From Ifrita kowaldi (Eukaryota > Chordata > Aves > Passeriformes > Cinclosomatidae): a stretch of 64,000 nucleotides of DNA. The number at the start of each line of letters is the position of its first letter. Within the stretch, counting starts at the first letter, position 1. The stretch covers positions 301,773-365,772 of the forward strand of contig VZRS01015041.1 in NCBI GenBank assembly GCA_013398055.1. The letters are read 5' to 3'. A model generated the notes under the pieces. It saw only the letters and a program-made list of their open reading frames with translations, made no database searches and was not told the origin of the DNA. Both the position numbers and the translations under genes were made by a program. Of this stretch, positions 1 to 14,400 are shown piece by piece.

Positions 1-3000
1 AGGCTGAGGAAGTGATTGAAGCCCTGCTCCACGGCCTGATGGAGTTTGTCATTAGGAAGGATTTCACAAGTGATTTGCAGCCAATTCCCTGGGTCCGATT
101 GGTACTTTCCAGCTTAATGCAAACCAGTGAGGAAACCAGACCCAGTTAGGCCAAGCTGCCCAGGGAGGCTGCAGGCGCAGGGTAAAACATCACCCAGGGC
201 TGCGGAAATGTAACTGAAACTGGGCTTGGGTTTAAGGAGATGGTTAGGTTCCCTCTCCCCATCTCAGCAAACAGCTTTTATCTTGTCTCCCAAAATAGCA
301 ACCTGCTATCCTTCAAAACAAACCAGAAAAAAAGGGAAAACCTCCTGAGACAGGCACACAAAGCCGACAGAAGTGGAACACGGAGCTGATCGAAAACAGA
401 TTCCAGCGTCAAGTCCAAAGTCAGCTTCAGCCCATTGCTCCTTAATGGGCAGAGCTCAGAAACTAAGCAAACAAAGTAATTACCCACCAAGCAGATTTTA
501 CTGACACTGAGCATTCACATGCTCCTGACACGTCCAACCCCTGTATTTGTTCAAACCCATCTCTGTTTAGTGTGGCACATCAATTGACTTGACCTCAGGA
601 GGCTCTGGCTCATTTGCTTCTGGATTTATAGCTCAAGGAAAAATGGTCAAACAATGCTAGCAGGGGTGGGCTTTTGTTCTGCCTCACCCTGCCCGTCCAC
701 CTTCCCCGCTCTGATTTCAGCCCCATCCCTCTCGTGGCCTTCCCTTGGCCTGCTCCTTCTGCAGGTCAGTGATTCATCACACAGGAGGACACAGATGTTC
801 TTTACAAAGGAGCCTTTCCATGCAGGCTCATATTTTTCTTAGAAAAGAGGGCTGGGGATGAGGAAAGAGGTGGAGAGGAGGAATAAAGGCCTGAGAATGG
901 GGATTGCCCAGTTTCCACCAGAGTTTGTGTGGTGCTGCCGACGGGACACACCAGCACCTCCAGGGAGCAGGGATCACTGCTGGGCTCACACCAGCGAGGC
1001 TCCAGGCAGGAAACCTTGGGGAATGTGGCCTGAGGAAAGCTGTGGTCTCTCTGAGCAGCTTTTCCGTAATTATTTGGTGTTCCCTGGGCAGGCACCTTCC
1101 TTGATGGCAAGTAGGATTTAGCTCTGGAGCATGGTCAGAGGTTGCTTTGCAAGCCACCCTCTTGTCATTCAGCAGAATTCACTCAAATTCCTCTGCCAGC
1201 TCTTGCCTTCCTTGGAAAACATCCCCAGTCCTCTCTGAGGTCTGGTGTGGGGACACTCTGGAATCCAAAGCTGAGAACATCCACGCTGCCCTTGAGGGAG
1301 CACCAGAGAGGTTTGGAAAGGGACAGGTACAGGTCCTGTGCCCCAAGCCAGGCCCTGCTTGGCCGCTCAGCAGAACATCAGCTACTGCCCAAAGGGGGCA
1401 GCTGGAGCTCTCAGAGATTGCTCCACGTGGGGCACCAGCAAATGTTTTCTGAAGGACATCTCCCAGCACTTCATCTCATCTAATTCTAAATATTCCTAAA
1501 GATAGGACTGGCATCACTGCTTCCTTTGGGAGCTGAATTACACAGGCTGATGTAACTCAGCCTTGGGAAGGGTTTCTTTCCTCTCCCCAGACTCTTGCCA
1601 ACAGAAAGAGCAGATAAAGGGTTGCCCTTGGTATCAGACGTGCTGTGATTCCAGCCTCTCCTGTTAACCACTCCCATTTCCAACAGTTTATTGCTGTAGC
1701 ACCTGAAGGCCCACGTAAGATCCACTCCTGACAATTCCCATCAATTGGACTTAATTCTTCCTTTTTTTCAGATCTTATAAAGCTCGTTCTGTGCTGGGCT
1801 TAAGGATAAGGTACAGGCAGTTACAGGGGTTCCCAACTCTCCCATGTGCCAGTGGATGATGGAACAAGAAGAAAGATTTGGGAATCATGGATTTGGCCTG
1901 CAGGTGGTGGAGGAATGTGAGAGAGCATCCTCCTGATCTGACACATCCCGGCAGGGGCTGAGTGCTGGCAAAAAAGACCAAAAAATGCTTTCAAAGAAAC
2001 CCACACTTTGCTAAACCACAGTGTCAGGGATTTTGTAACTTCTCTCTCTTCTTCCCTGGCCATTTTAACGTGTCCCCAGGGGATCCATCTTACAGTGTTC
2101 CAAAGCCGTGTGCTTAGGATGAATTACTTTATTATCAAAGGAGAAGCTGACATTTGGGACAGTGATTTAGTTGACTGAGTATTTGGAAATACTGTTTCAC
2201 TTGCTGCTATTGCCTCATGTTACACAGAAAATTGCTCTGGTTCTGAATGTCCTAAGAACTGAAATAGCCAGGCCAGGCGAAGTTCAAAGTTAGCACCCCT
2301 CAAGTGGGACTTTACCTGGAGTTAATGCTGGGCAGTGCTTTAATTTGCGTGCTGTGGCCCGGTGAAACTTGATTTACTGACCTCTTTAACCTGAGGAAAG
2401 TTCATTTCCATCTGTTTACCATGAATTTATAGGAGTGTTACTTTTCAAGCCCCCCTAAACCGAGTCTGGCTGCCCTAAATTACTGCTGGAAGTTGTTTCC
2501 AGATTAAAGATGTCAGGGACTAGGTCAGCTCTCCACAACCAGACACCAGGACAGATTTCCCACACGTGTGAAACCAGTGGTTGGATTGAACTGTGGCAAA
2601 AATGTCAGTTCCCCACTGACGTGGAAAGCTCGGGGAAATCCCTCCTTAACATGTTCTGGTGCCAGTTTAAATCCTGACCTCTGCTGGCAGCTGGGCTCAG
2701 TTAGGAGCTGATGCCTGCCTGGGTTATTGCGTTGCCTCCTAAACACTGAATTAAGGCTGTTTCTTGCCTGCAGAGAGAAAAACGCTGCCTCAAATCTCTC
2801 TGTATCCTGCCTGACCCACCTGCAGCTCCATCACTCCTGATGCACCTTGTCCCCTCTGTGGGAAGTGCCACCAGAGTAAAGAACCACCACAGACACTTCC
2901 AGTCTGCCAATAGCTGGGCAGGGATGTGATTAATGAGGAAAAAAATGAATATTAACTTATCATAGCCAGCCAGAAAAGGAAAGGATTGGGGTTTCTTAAA

Positions 3001-6000
3001 TCTGATTTCTTGACACTTCAAAAGGAAATGATGGAAAAGGTGTAAAACTGAAAACTTCTCAGCCACTACTCTAACTTTAAAAGAGTCCATTCTCCTGAAC
3101 AAAATATCCACCCTGGAGAGCTTGACTCTCACCAGGGTGTGGGCAAGCCCTTTATTCCAGGTTAAAAAGTCCAGTATAAAGAGTAAAACCGGGTAGGAGC
3201 AAGAGGGAAGTCACTGGTGAATCAATAGAGATTTACTGCTTGTTTTTTCATGGGAGGACCTGGCTCATCTCAGGATGGATTTCAAGAGTGACTGATCCTC
3301 GCTGTGCACATGAGTAGGTTGGGGAATAGTTCTTGGAACTGAGTCAGCCCAACAATTGCTTTCATTATTTGCAGCTGTACAAAACAAATAAGTTTGGGAG
3401 AAATTTAGAGAGGTGCCAAATCCAATCCCATTGATGTGTGAGTGTTTAGTGCTGCACACACACATGAAACCCATGAATTACTGCTGTTGACTCCTCAGCC
3501 TCACCTGTCACCTTTGATAAATGAGCAGATCTGATGATACTCCTCAAAGTAATAAAGTAATTAAAGTAAAAGTCTTCTAAAGCCTTCCTTCCTTAGCATC
3601 CACAGCTTTGTAAGTAACTACTCACCTCATACAAATTACCTGCAGAGAGGGATCCTGATTGGATTAAAGGCAGCTCAGCACAGGGTTTGGACAAGCTGGG
3701 ACCACAACTTGGTCCAGGTTTGGTGTCTGTAGCTGTGGGGAGCTGTTGAGCTGTCAGGCCCTAAAAATCTCCAGCTCAATCCATCCAAACTCACATAAAC
3801 CACCAGGAGTTCACCTGTGGGGACAATTCTGAGTCGGCACAGGGACACAGGGAAGCCTGGGAAGGGCCCAGAGGAGGCAGAGATAGATCACAGAATATCC
3901 TGAGCTGGAAGGGACGCACAGGGATCATCCAGCCCAGCTCCTGGCCCTGCCCAGACACCCCAAAAACCCCACCCTGTCCCTCAGAGCGCTGTCCAAGCGC
4001 TCCTGGAGCTCTGGCAGCCTCGGGGCCGTGCCCATTCCCTGGGGAGCCTCGGCAGTGCCCAGCACCCTCTGGGGGCAGAACCTTTCCTGATATCCAACCT
4101 AAACCTCCCCTGGCACAGCTCCAGCCGTTCCCTGGGGCCTGTCCCTGTCACAGGGAGCAGAAGTTGGTACTGTCCCTCCACTCTCCCTTCTGAGGAAGCC
4201 TTCCCCCTTCCCGTTTTCCTACCCAGTGCTCTGGAGAAAGGGGAGAAATCCTGGCTAGGTTCACTTCCAGAGAAATGCTGGATTCGCTCTGGAGTGCAGG
4301 AAGTGCTCCCTGAGTCCCCAGCGAGGAGGTGAAGGGCCGGGCTGGGCAGTGGGAGCACAGGGTGATTGATCCAAAGCCACCACAGAGAGCTGTGTCCGGC
4401 TCTGGCCGGGGCTGCTCCCCGGGATGGGTCATCCTGGAGCCCCCTGGGTGCCCCCGTTCCTCCTCACTCCCAGCCCTGCCTGAGGAATGTGCCCTGTCCT
4501 GGGGATGGCCAGTGAGGAGGAAGGAAAGCTATGTCTGGAGCGCTGATGAAGTAATCCTGTCTGGGAATCATTGGAAACACTCGCATCTGCAGCCCTCCAG
4601 CTTTTCTCAGGAGACCACGTTGGGGGGAGAGGCAAAGACAGCTTCATACCTCACATTTTTGGATTTTTTTTTCCCCCTAGAGTCTTTAGGGCTCCTTTTT
4701 TGTGCATCTCGTTCCCACTGGGTCTGCATATTTCCTAACCATGGAGCAGTGCCAGGTCTTCTCTTTCCCAGAGGAATTGCCATAATTTGGATCAAGAAGT
4801 AACAACATTCCCAGCCTTTCTTCCATCGACATGAGATTACCGCATTTCCTAAATACTTCAAATTGTGCCTGAGTGCCTGGCAGATGACTGCAGATGTTGC
4901 CACCTCCTTTCCCAGATTTCATGTTTGTTTTCCATGTGGATCTGAGTTCCTGCCTTATCAGGCAGTCCCAAAGCAGGGACGTGTCCCCTCACTGCCCAGC
5001 TCACCAGCAGCACGGGGTGCCGAGATCCCTGCCACTGCTGGGGACTCTCTGTGGTGTCAGGGGGAAACAATGGCCCTGATTAATGAGCTGCTGTTGCCCA
5101 AGACCAAACAATTTTGACCTGGAGTTGCTTTCTGTGACCTCTTTCCATAAATCTGCGGCCGATGCAGCGATGCAGAGCGTGGGCAGCCAGCAAAGGCCGT
5201 GGCGTTGTAGTTCCAGGAGCTGCCTTGGAGCAGGGGCAGGTGGACCCCAAAGGTGATGTTTTGGTGGCAGAAAACCCAAGGAAAGCTCACAGGGTTTGTG
5301 TGTCAGCACCCAGAGCAATCAGTGGCCTTGCTGAAGGGTTTTGCTGATTACAGGAGGAAACCAGGGTGACCCTGTGCCACCTCAGCAGGAAGTGCTGATG
5401 CATCTGCGGGCGAGGAAAAGCCTTGTGGGAACAAATCCCAAAAGCTGGGCCAAAGCCTTATCTTATCTCCAAACACTTTCTCCACTTAGCAGTTGTTTTT
5501 ACTGCGCTGTTGTTGACGTCTCCCCGCTCCAAACTAATGATTTAATTTTTCGTTGTTGTCACTTCGGATCATTTACACCCCAACTGCTGCCTCTGGCTGA
5601 GCTACACACAGCTTCCACTTGCTGTGGAATGGGTGGGAACTGCTCCCCTCTCTCGTGACTCAGCTGAGCAAATCCTGCCTTCCCTGGCTGGGAAAATCAA
5701 TGGGAACAGGAATCCTGTTGCTTTGCCAGAGATACTCTTGGGTTAACACTTGCATTTGAATATCCCGAAGGAATCTTTGCCATCTCTCCTGATGACTTTG
5801 TGATTGTTAATTTAATTTTGGATGAACTTCTTTGGCTTCTGTAGGAAGGGAAGCTCTGGCTCTGGCCTGGAGGTTGTCAGCTCTGTGCCCACCCACAGCA
5901 GGGCCACCCTGGGGGATTCCTGGTTATTTTGAGGTGGAAAACCACAGGAAGAGAGGCTTCTAGTAAGCGTTCCCCCTAAACAAACAAAGGAAATAGAAAA

Positions 6001-9000
6001 ATCTTTAAAAGCTGATGAGCCATTTTCCTTAAAAATAGTTCAGCTTGAATAGCAGGCAAGGGAGAGAGTCCTGGCAAGGGGCTGTGAGAGACTGAACCCC
6101 TATTCACCTCCTCCTCTAGGAAAGGTTTTAGCACAGTGGAGATGCACAGGAAAAGATGAAGGGTTTAAATCTTCACAGACAAATTATTACCCTCGATAGA
6201 CACATGGAGAATTGAGAGAGCAAATAACCTGACCAAAAGCAGCTCCCTGAGCACAGGAAATGGCAGAGAGGCACTCCAACCACATTAGGTCTAGAGGGGT
6301 TTTCCCCAAAGGATTCCGACCTCCACATTCCCCACCTGCAGCCTCTGCACTGCCTCAGTTCCCATCGGTGCCTTCACCCAGAGCTCACCAGCCAGCAGAA
6401 AAGACCAAAACTGAAAGTTTTATCTCTGACTTACAGCCAAGACCTTCCCCACAAGAGCCTCCCTTCTCCTCTGCTGGGAAAGCCAGTGGGAGCAATAACA
6501 TTTCATTTAGGAGATCATGCCTTGCGAATCCAGAGCATAAAACATTTCATTAATGTCTAGGAGAATCAAAAATCCTATGTCCAAACTGACAACAAAAAGA
6601 GGGGGTGGAGATGGGTCTCTTTAGTCATTTGCTGCTGTTTTTTTAAACCTTTGAAAAGAATAGAAAATCACTGGAGTGTAACAAGGGAAAGCTGATTCCA
6701 GGAGCTGAAGACTTAATAAACACCCCAAATATTGCAAGGCTTGTGATCCAATAATGCTGGCAGTGCTGTGGTGTCCTCTCTTTCCATGGGGGTAACCTTG
6801 AAATAAATCCTAAAATGATTGCAGGCCATTGCTTTAAACACACACGGCTTGTCAGTGAATCCCTGAGCTCTCCAATTGCAGCAAAAATAGATTTCCTTGG
6901 GGATAGAAGCATGAAAACACCCTTTGGAAGGGGCACCTGCTCATTCTGAGGTGTGCTCACGCTGTGCCTGCCATGAGGGGCCCTGGCAGCTCGGAGGGGA
7001 GCACTTTGGCATTTCCTTGGTGTGGTTTCTGCTGCAGGGACAGAGTTGTTTGGCAGGAGGGGAGGGGACAGCTCTGCCTCTGCACCACCCCATCACTGGT
7101 GGTCACCTCTCACTGGTGACCAGGGCAAGGTGTGGTGTCCCTACAGCCCCCGGTGATTCCAGAGGGCTCTCAGAGCTCCTGTGCCAGGCAAGCCCAGCTC
7201 ACAGGAGTATCCTCAGCAATGACAAAACAGATTTCAAACGTTGTGTATCTGTCACCCTCCTTCCCTGACTCAAATCAGCTCCAAACTCTGACTTTCAGTC
7301 CTTTCCAAGGGGCCCTGAGGTGCCCTGGGGCCCAGCTCTCTGCTCAAGAGTGACTTTACACACGTGAACAGCCCCAGGAGTTCGCCCATGTGCAAAAAGC
7401 CATTTGTGTGCCCAAGACCTGGCGGAATTCTTGCTCTAACCTGCACTCTCTGCTCTGCCCAGCAATTATTTCCTCATCATCTGAAGCAGAGGCTGCGTGG
7501 GCTCTGTCCCCCAGCTCTCCCCGTGGCCAGAGGGGATCCCTGGATCCCTCAATCAGGTAACACATTGCCTGAGCTGTCACTGAGCCACACCGAGGCAGGG
7601 CCAGGCTCACAGCCACCCGTGAGGGCTCTGCCAGGGAGAGCTGCAGTGCCCAGAGGGTGCCTGGAGGAAGGCTGTTACAATAAGGGGCAGAGATTAAAAA
7701 TACTTTTTATCCCTGCTCGCTGCTGGGCCCAGGATGGAGCATCAGGCTGTGCGTGGGAGGGATCTCCCTGTGCCAAGTGAGATGGAGTTGGAAACCATCT
7801 GACAGAGAGGTGAGGGAGGTCACCCATTACCCTCTGCCTGGGGAGCCTCCCGTGTTTAATGTTGGCCGTGCTGCAAAATCAGATTATCCCAGGCAAAGCA
7901 GTTTTCAATATATTTTTCTCCCCTGGATAATGTATCAGTCAACCTTTCACATTTCACTCCCGAGGATTTGTGCTTGTGCTGTGTTTGCGGTTTTCACCGC
8001 CGAGAGCAGAATGTTAAAGCCGGAGCTGGAGGCAGAAAGAAACTCCCAGAGTCAGAACTGGTGCAGGAGGCTCTGGACAGAGGCTCTGTCCTCACTTGGG
8101 GCTCTTTCCAGGGGCATCTTTAACCTGGAGATGCTGCTCTTCTCTTTCTGGAGCCAATTTGTGTTGGCCTCAAGGCAGGGCAGGGATGTGAGGAGCCCGA
8201 GCTCCTGTCCTTCCCCCCGGCTCCCAGAGGGGATGTGGTGCTGAGACCTGTCTGTAGCTCTGCAGGAGGCAACGAGCTCCCTGCCAGACCAGCTGGATTA
8301 TCACTCCAGCCTCTCATCCCAAACCATGCCGGGGGTCTGGGGAAGGAGGCTGCACCAGGAGCACGCCAGGAGCAGGGGCAGCTCCACGGGGAATGCCAGG
8401 GACAGCTGTGGCACCCAGGACTTTTCCTGTGACCCTCACAAGGAGCTTTGCCATGGTCAGTAACTCATGACACAGTAATGAGTGCTTGCTTTTAATTTTG
8501 TGTCCCTCACAGCCCTAGAGCAGGACCAGAGTTACTGAACAGGGAGGAGAGGATGATGTTCTTTTGGGCCTGGGCACTGCAACTTGAGCAGTGCACTCAG
8601 AGCACTTCAGCCTCAGCAGGATCAGCCCAGCAGGTCTCCCACCCCACCCTGGATTGTTTGTAATTTTATGGTTTAGGGACAAAGGCGGGGGAGCAGGGCT
8701 GTGGAAAAGAGGGGATGCACTGCCAGGACCATGCCTGCTCCTCCCTGTCAACATCCTAAAGCCTTGGTACAGGCATGAACCTCCTCAAACACAGACAACA
8801 AATATGAAAGTGGAGCAGATCCTTTTCTCCTCATTCCAACACACCCTGGGGCTGTCCCCAGCTTTGCCTCCAAAAACTCAAGTCTAGTTCTAACGGGACC
8901 AGGGGAGGTTAGGAATATTGTGAGGTGTGACTCTGCCAGTTTGGCATTAGGTGTCTGCCCTAGCACAGCCTGACCTTGCCCTCACTACTCTCTCTGTTTT

Positions 9001-11386
9001 GCCCTCAAAATGTTCTTTTCCCAGCCCACTCAGCTCTGGAGTGGCAGAAGGGGCACAGGCTGTATTTATATAAACCCTCTGTCACCTGCCAGCAGAGACC
9101 AGATGTGTGTGTGGCACAGGAATTCCTCCTCCTGTCCTCTGTGGGGTAGAAAAGCACTGAAATTCCACTTTGCTTATTCTGTTCTTCAGCTCCCCAAGCC
9201 AAGATAAGCTTTGGGCAAGAAGTAACTCAGAAGCAAAAACAGAATAATTGAAAAATACTTTTCTTTCTTTCAGCAAAAACAGTGTCAAATATTATAAAAG
9301 CCCAAGGACTCTGCAGTCAGAGCAGAGCTCAGGCTCTCACCCCAGACCCTCTGGCAGTGCCACACTTGCCCATGAGAACTACAGTCCAGGCTGGTCAAAA
9401 GCCCAGCTCAAGACACCGGCTGAGCCCCCCTAAGCCCTAAGAACAACTGAAGACACAAGAGGAGAGAAATAATCTTGTTTCTAACCCCAGGATTTTCTAA
9501 GTCCTGGCTGAAGTCGCAGCATAAAGAGCCCAGAGCAGATCCTGGGAGGGCTACAGGGACCCAAACCCTCCTCAGCTGGCAAATTAATGGCACTTGACAG
9601 ACAAATTTGAAGCTGTTGGCCATATCCTGGAGCATTTTTGCAAAGCTCAGCACAGTCAGTCTGAAGGGGCTGGGAAATACCTCAGCACCACGGAAGAACC
9701 TGTGCCAAAGCTCAGCCCATTCCCGGTGGGAACTGGCTCTGCCTGGAAACCAGAGGGGACTCAGAGCCAAGAGCAAGGACTGGCCTGGCAGTGTCTCCTC
9801 CTGCAGAGTCTGGGGCTTTTTCTGCTGGTTCTCAGCTCAGTGTGATGCTGCTCCCTGCGTGTGCTGTCCTTAGGGGGTGTAGGAACAGCAGTGCTTCCCA
9901 AAAGAAATGGGAACTGCGGGGCTGGAGCCCCCTGGCTGCTCTGCCTCCCCAGCATTCCATGGAATGGCAGTTTGGAGGGGCTAAATAATGTCACACAGAG
10001 CCACTGGAGGGAGTTTGTGTTGGCCAGACTCCAGCTTCTTGTTCTGCAAAGGACTTTGGAGATGGAGCCGCCAAGGCAGGGGGGAGAGGGTTGGATCCGT
10101 CTCTGGTGGCCAGGACTGGCTCAAAGTCTCAGCCAGAGTCTGTAGGAAGGGTCAGTGGCTCCAAGGGGAGTCCAGCACCGTGGTGTCTGGGCAGGATCCC
10201 CCCTGGAAGGACTCTGTGGTGCCATGAGATTATTTGGCCTCCGCTGAGTTCCTGATGGGAACTCCAAGGGCTCCTGGAAGAAGCCAGAGACTCCAAAGTG
10301 GGAGCGAGTCACTCCCCACACTGATGCCAGGCAAAGAGCATTTACTGAAATCAAGCAGCAAAGAGATGAGAGTAGAGAGGAGAGGGCAGGAAAATCACTG
10401 CTTGGTGCAGTTGAAAAGTTAAATCCTGGTGTTTCTCCTTCTGCCAGATATGTTATCTCCCTCCCTGCTGCAAATAATGCCTGTGCTGGGAGCCCAGCGA
10501 GGATTTCTGGCTTATCAAGTGCGAGGCAAAGGAGAAGAGAGAGATTTGAAGAGCAGGAGGGGAAAGAAAACACGGCTTTAATGTCAGAGCTTTGGAAGTG
10601 GAGATCCTTATCTGAGCCTGGTTTCTCCTCTCCTTGATTATGTTGCTTTGAATTTGGACAAAGCAACCAGCCTGGGCAACCTTCGCTTCTGGTTCTTCTC
10701 AGTTTCACTTTCTGAGCGTTGTCTCGTTGTAGATGCACACTCAGGTTCTCCTGGGGACAGTTCCACAGGCAGGAGACATTTCCTGGGCCAGGAGATGATG
10801 AGAGAGACCTTTGTCACTGCTGTCATTAACAACCCTTGTCACCAGAGACCCGACAGAGTCACAGAGTCCCCTGGGAGCATCACCCCAACCACAGCGCCCA
10901 CCGAGCCTGGGGTTCAGCTCACATGCAGCATTTGGGAATGGTGATCCCAGAATTATTATAATAATTCCCCAGAATTGCTGTTCCCTCCCATCGATTCAAA
11001 TCTAATTTATGAGCTCACCCATCGAATTATTTCCCAAGCACCTGACTCCTTCCACTTTTATATGTGTGCAAAATCCTTTTGACACAACTCTGTTCTCCTA
11101 AATCTGCAATAATCAGTAATAAAGATGGCTCGGAACGCTGTTGGCACAAACGCAGGTGCTCAGTGTCAGAAAAGAGAGAGAGGAATAAAGGAAACAAAAC
11201 CAAGCTGAGGGCACCTCCCGACCAACCCCGGCAGCTGAACTGCACGGGATAAATGCAGCACTGTGTGGGCCCCCAAATTAGGAACTATTTACAAAACAAA
11301 GAGCTCGCCCCGAGCGCATTGTGCTGCCCTGGCGCCAGTGAATAGCCCGCCTAAACTAATGATGGTTCCTTCTGGTTTTGGGTCAG
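1..11386. other. Non-coding 5' flank or intron 1 of the VEGF-receptor gene
   Basis: No exon with conserved protein character is visible here on either strand. The only clear element is a truncated CR1 near 3.9-4.15 kb. The next exon downstream begins in phase 1, so a signal-peptide exon ending in phase 1 must lie upstream. I could not find a convincing ATG plus hydrophobic leader plus phase-1 donor here, and I see no obvious CpG-island promoter. The stretch is therefore probably intron 1, with the promoter outside the window, but part of it could be 5' flank. Confidence 0.5.
3886..4150 (-). mobile_element. CR1 LINE fragment, 3' end, minus strand
   Basis: The left edge reads ATCACAGAATATCCTGAGCT followed by GGAAGGGAC, which is the reverse complement of the standard avian CR1 3' tail. 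It continues with the typical CR1 text (CATCCAGCCCAGCTCCTGG; CTGATATCCAACCTAAACCT; CCCTGTCACAGGGAGCAGA). It is a 5'-truncated copy, as most CR1s are. Subfamily and exact ends need a repeat library. Confidence 0.85.
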
Positions 11387-11483
11387 GTCTCGCTGAGGAA
11401 GAGCTTTTTCAGAAACCAAAGCTGAGCATTTCAAAGGACTACATCGTCATCTCACCAGGACACACCCTGAAAATCAAATGCTG
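11387..11483 (+). CDS. VEGF receptor exon 2: start of Ig domain D1
   Basis: This 97-nt exon lies between acceptor GGTTTTGGGTCAG and donor TG|GTAAGA. It enters in phase 1 and leaves in phase 2, splitting the codon after the first D1 cysteine (LKIKC-W). Its length and phases match my recollection of KDR exon 2. The peptide starts after the signal exon with LAEEELFQKPKLSISKDY and continues with a PGHTLKIKC strand. This resembles the KDR N-terminus (LSIQKD...LQITC) more than FLT1. The downstream exon supplies the base that completes TGG. Confidence 0.85.
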
Positions 11484-14400
11484 GTAAGAATTGCTCCAGA
11501 ACGCTGCATTTCTTGTGTTGATTGGTTTGGCCCAGCAGAGCTCCAGGACTGGGCAGAGCTGGGAGCTGGGGCTGTGCGCAGGGAGGTGGACGGGCTGGGA
11601 CAGAGCAGGGAGGAGAGTCTGGGGTCAGCTTGGCCAAATTCTTCGTGTTGGAAAGGGGCCCAAGCAAAGCCCTGAGTCAGCACAGGGGAGAGCTCATGGG
11701 AGCAGGATGTACCGGGCTTGAGGACATGGCTGGAAATCCTCTCTGAAAAAGGGGCAGATTCAGCTCCTCTGCAGCTAAAATCACTCCTTTGCTCCCTGTC
11801 CGTGAGGAAATGACAGACAGGATCACCAGGAACTGCCACCTACCCATCACAGACACTTAAATAAGATTAAATAAGCAGCAGTCACTGTGTGCACATTCAA
11901 AGATCCAGCCTCTTCAAACATAACCTGCCCTTTAAATCAAATTTAACCAGGACTTGTGGAAAACCCAAGTGCTGATGCTGTAAATGACAGCAGCTCTTCA
12001 GCCCTGGCACAACGTGTGCCAGCAGCCATGCAAGGAGCAGCAGGAGCTTGGTGATGACAGGGAGAGGATGCTCTGGGGATGGGGATGCAGCTGACACACG
12101 AGGAAGAAGCACACCCAGAACACACAGCAGCTGCTGGGTCCCACAAAAGGCCTCAGACCGAGATGGAAGGAGGAGCTACTTCTTCTGAGAGGGATTTTTA
12201 CACTTCACTGCTGCCAGTGGTTGTTCCTCAGGTTTTTTCTGAGAGTGTTGCAGGAGAGAAGGCTGAAGGTAACACAAACTCTCACAATTTCTCTCTCTCA
12301 CACACACATTGTTTTTACACCTTCTTGCAAGGTTCCTTTGGCTGGAGCCACTGCTTGGATGGTTTCCTGCAACAAAAGTTACTGGAAACAGTAAAAAAAA
12401 TGCAGTAGGAAGGTGAATCTAAGCCTTAGGTTATGCTGACACATCTCCTCTGATTTTTGTCCCAGACTATTTAATTCTTTGTTATAGAGAAAGGTGAATG
12501 GTCTCAGCCTGTGTAAATTTGGGATGTCTTCTGGAGGGTAAGGCAGCTTTTTTCCAAATACCTCCAGCTTGCCATGTGGCTTACGAGGTCAGAGCAACCT
12601 CCCAGTGGTATTTTTAGCATGGCAAACAGCAAACATGATGGCAATAAAGTTTAAGCAGTCCTTTAACATCTCAGTGGTGCTCTCCATAAAACCTGTGTGG
12701 AGTCGAGGTCCCTGGAGTGCCCCAGGCCCATTAAATCAGCATTTCCCATAATTTCTCCATCCACCACCTTTTTAATCTGGAGGAGCACCCTGCTTTTCTC
12801 GCACCACCAGATGACTAAACAGCTGAGGGAGTTGTTAGCACTTCAGTCTCACGTTGCTTTGTGGATGCAAAGCAAGAATTCCCCATGAAAGGTCTGAGAA
12901 ACACAACAGGACGTGAGCATGGGGTGTAACACGGGACCAGGGCCCGGAGCACTTCAGCTGCTTGGCTCAGGTCACGCAGGAGCTGGCAATAGAAGGCAAG
13001 TGTGCTTTCTGAATGCAAGATTCCCTGCATCAGCCCCTCCGTGGATGTCTGCCCTCCTGCCCCCTCGGCACACACACAGGTCAGCTCCTGGCCCGGGGGA
13101 GCTCTGGAATTCTTTGTGCTTCCAGAGGCATTTGGGCTGCGTGGGGCACAGCACGAGGCAGGTTTGTGGGAATGGCCCTCCTCCCTTCAACTCCAGGCTT
13201 TTGAGGTTCTTGGCCAAGATTTCCTGGTTTGTGGCAGTGGGGCCGAAGCTGCTGCTGCCACTCCCCTCTGCCAGATGTGTGAAAATCGCAAAGCATCACC
13301 TTCCACCGGGATAAAGTGTGTAGGGGGGAAAAGTGGGCAGATTTAAGGGAGCACAGGTGTGAACTCCCAGCGCTGCCCTGCAGGGCACCAGAGCACCAGG
13401 GTGGGTGTGGGTGAGGAGGGGCAGGGGCACGGTGACGTGCTGGGAGCTGTGGCTCCATGGGAACTGGCTCTGTTTCCTATTCCGGGCCAGGAATCCCAGT
13501 CCTGGAGTCACTAATGACGTGGGTAAGGTGGGGACAGAGCTCTGGGTGCTCGGAAGGGACAGGAAGCTGCTCTGACGTGAGGTGAGGCTGTCCAAGCCAC
13601 CAGAGCATCCAAGAATGAGGGCGAGGCTGCTCACCAGAGAGGATATTCCCACTTTTCCCAGTGCTCTCCTTCAGCTTTGTGCTGGGAATAACCTCAAGAG
13701 CCCAGCTCCATGTCCGCCTCCTCTGCAGGAAGGCGGCAGAGGGACGGGCAGGAACGAGGGCCAAGAGGATGTTTGTGGAAATGTCCCTGGATGTCCTGGC
13801 AGACGTGCTCTGAGTGCACCCATTGCCCCACTGCAGGCCACTGGAGTTACTGGCTAGCTGGGAATTTCACACAGGTACCATTCTGGGCGTTTCCACCCCG
13901 CTCCTGGGTCTGTGTGTCTAGACCAGATTTCTCCCTGGCAACTCTCAGCTGGGGAAATCCAGGGGTTCTCACTCCTTCCTCAGCTCAGCAAATGCCAGTG
14001 GGAATTCCCAGGGTGAGAAGGGTGAGCCAGCCCCCTGTTCTCGGGAAGAGTGGCTCCTCTGCAAACACACACAGAACTCCCTCTCTCTAACGCCAGCTTC
14101 TTGCCCAGAAAAATCCATGGGTGATTACCCCCCTAACCCACCAGTTTCCACACTGAAAACCAATGTGCTACAAAAACCCCCATCATCTCCATCTCATAGG
14201 CCTGTGTGATATCTCTGGTCCATCCCCAGCGCCCTCAGAGGGAGCTCCAGGAGCTCCTGCTGCCATGGCCTGATGCTTCCAGCACAGCAGGACCAGCACG
14301 TCCAGCTGGGAGCTCTGGGTCCTGCAGCAGGTGACACCCAGGCCCTGCTTTTTGGCCTGAACTCCGTGGAATTGCATTTGCCACGAGCTGTGCTCGGAGA

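Noticed and set aside
654..768. Possible exon 1 with a leucine-rich stretch ending CTGCAG|GTCAGT
   Set aside because: The donor would be in phase 0 in that frame, but exon 2 needs phase 1. The leader is proline- and serine-rich rather than a classic signal peptide.
802..1483. Several overlapping open frames on both strands
   Set aside because: Their composition is that of non-coding GC-moderate DNA. No domain or signal motif is seen and the frames overlap in mutually incompatible ways.
10121..10738. 205-codon minus-strand open frame
   Set aside because: Low-complexity serine/leucine-rich translation with no recognisable domain, no splice partners and no minus-strand promoter evidence.
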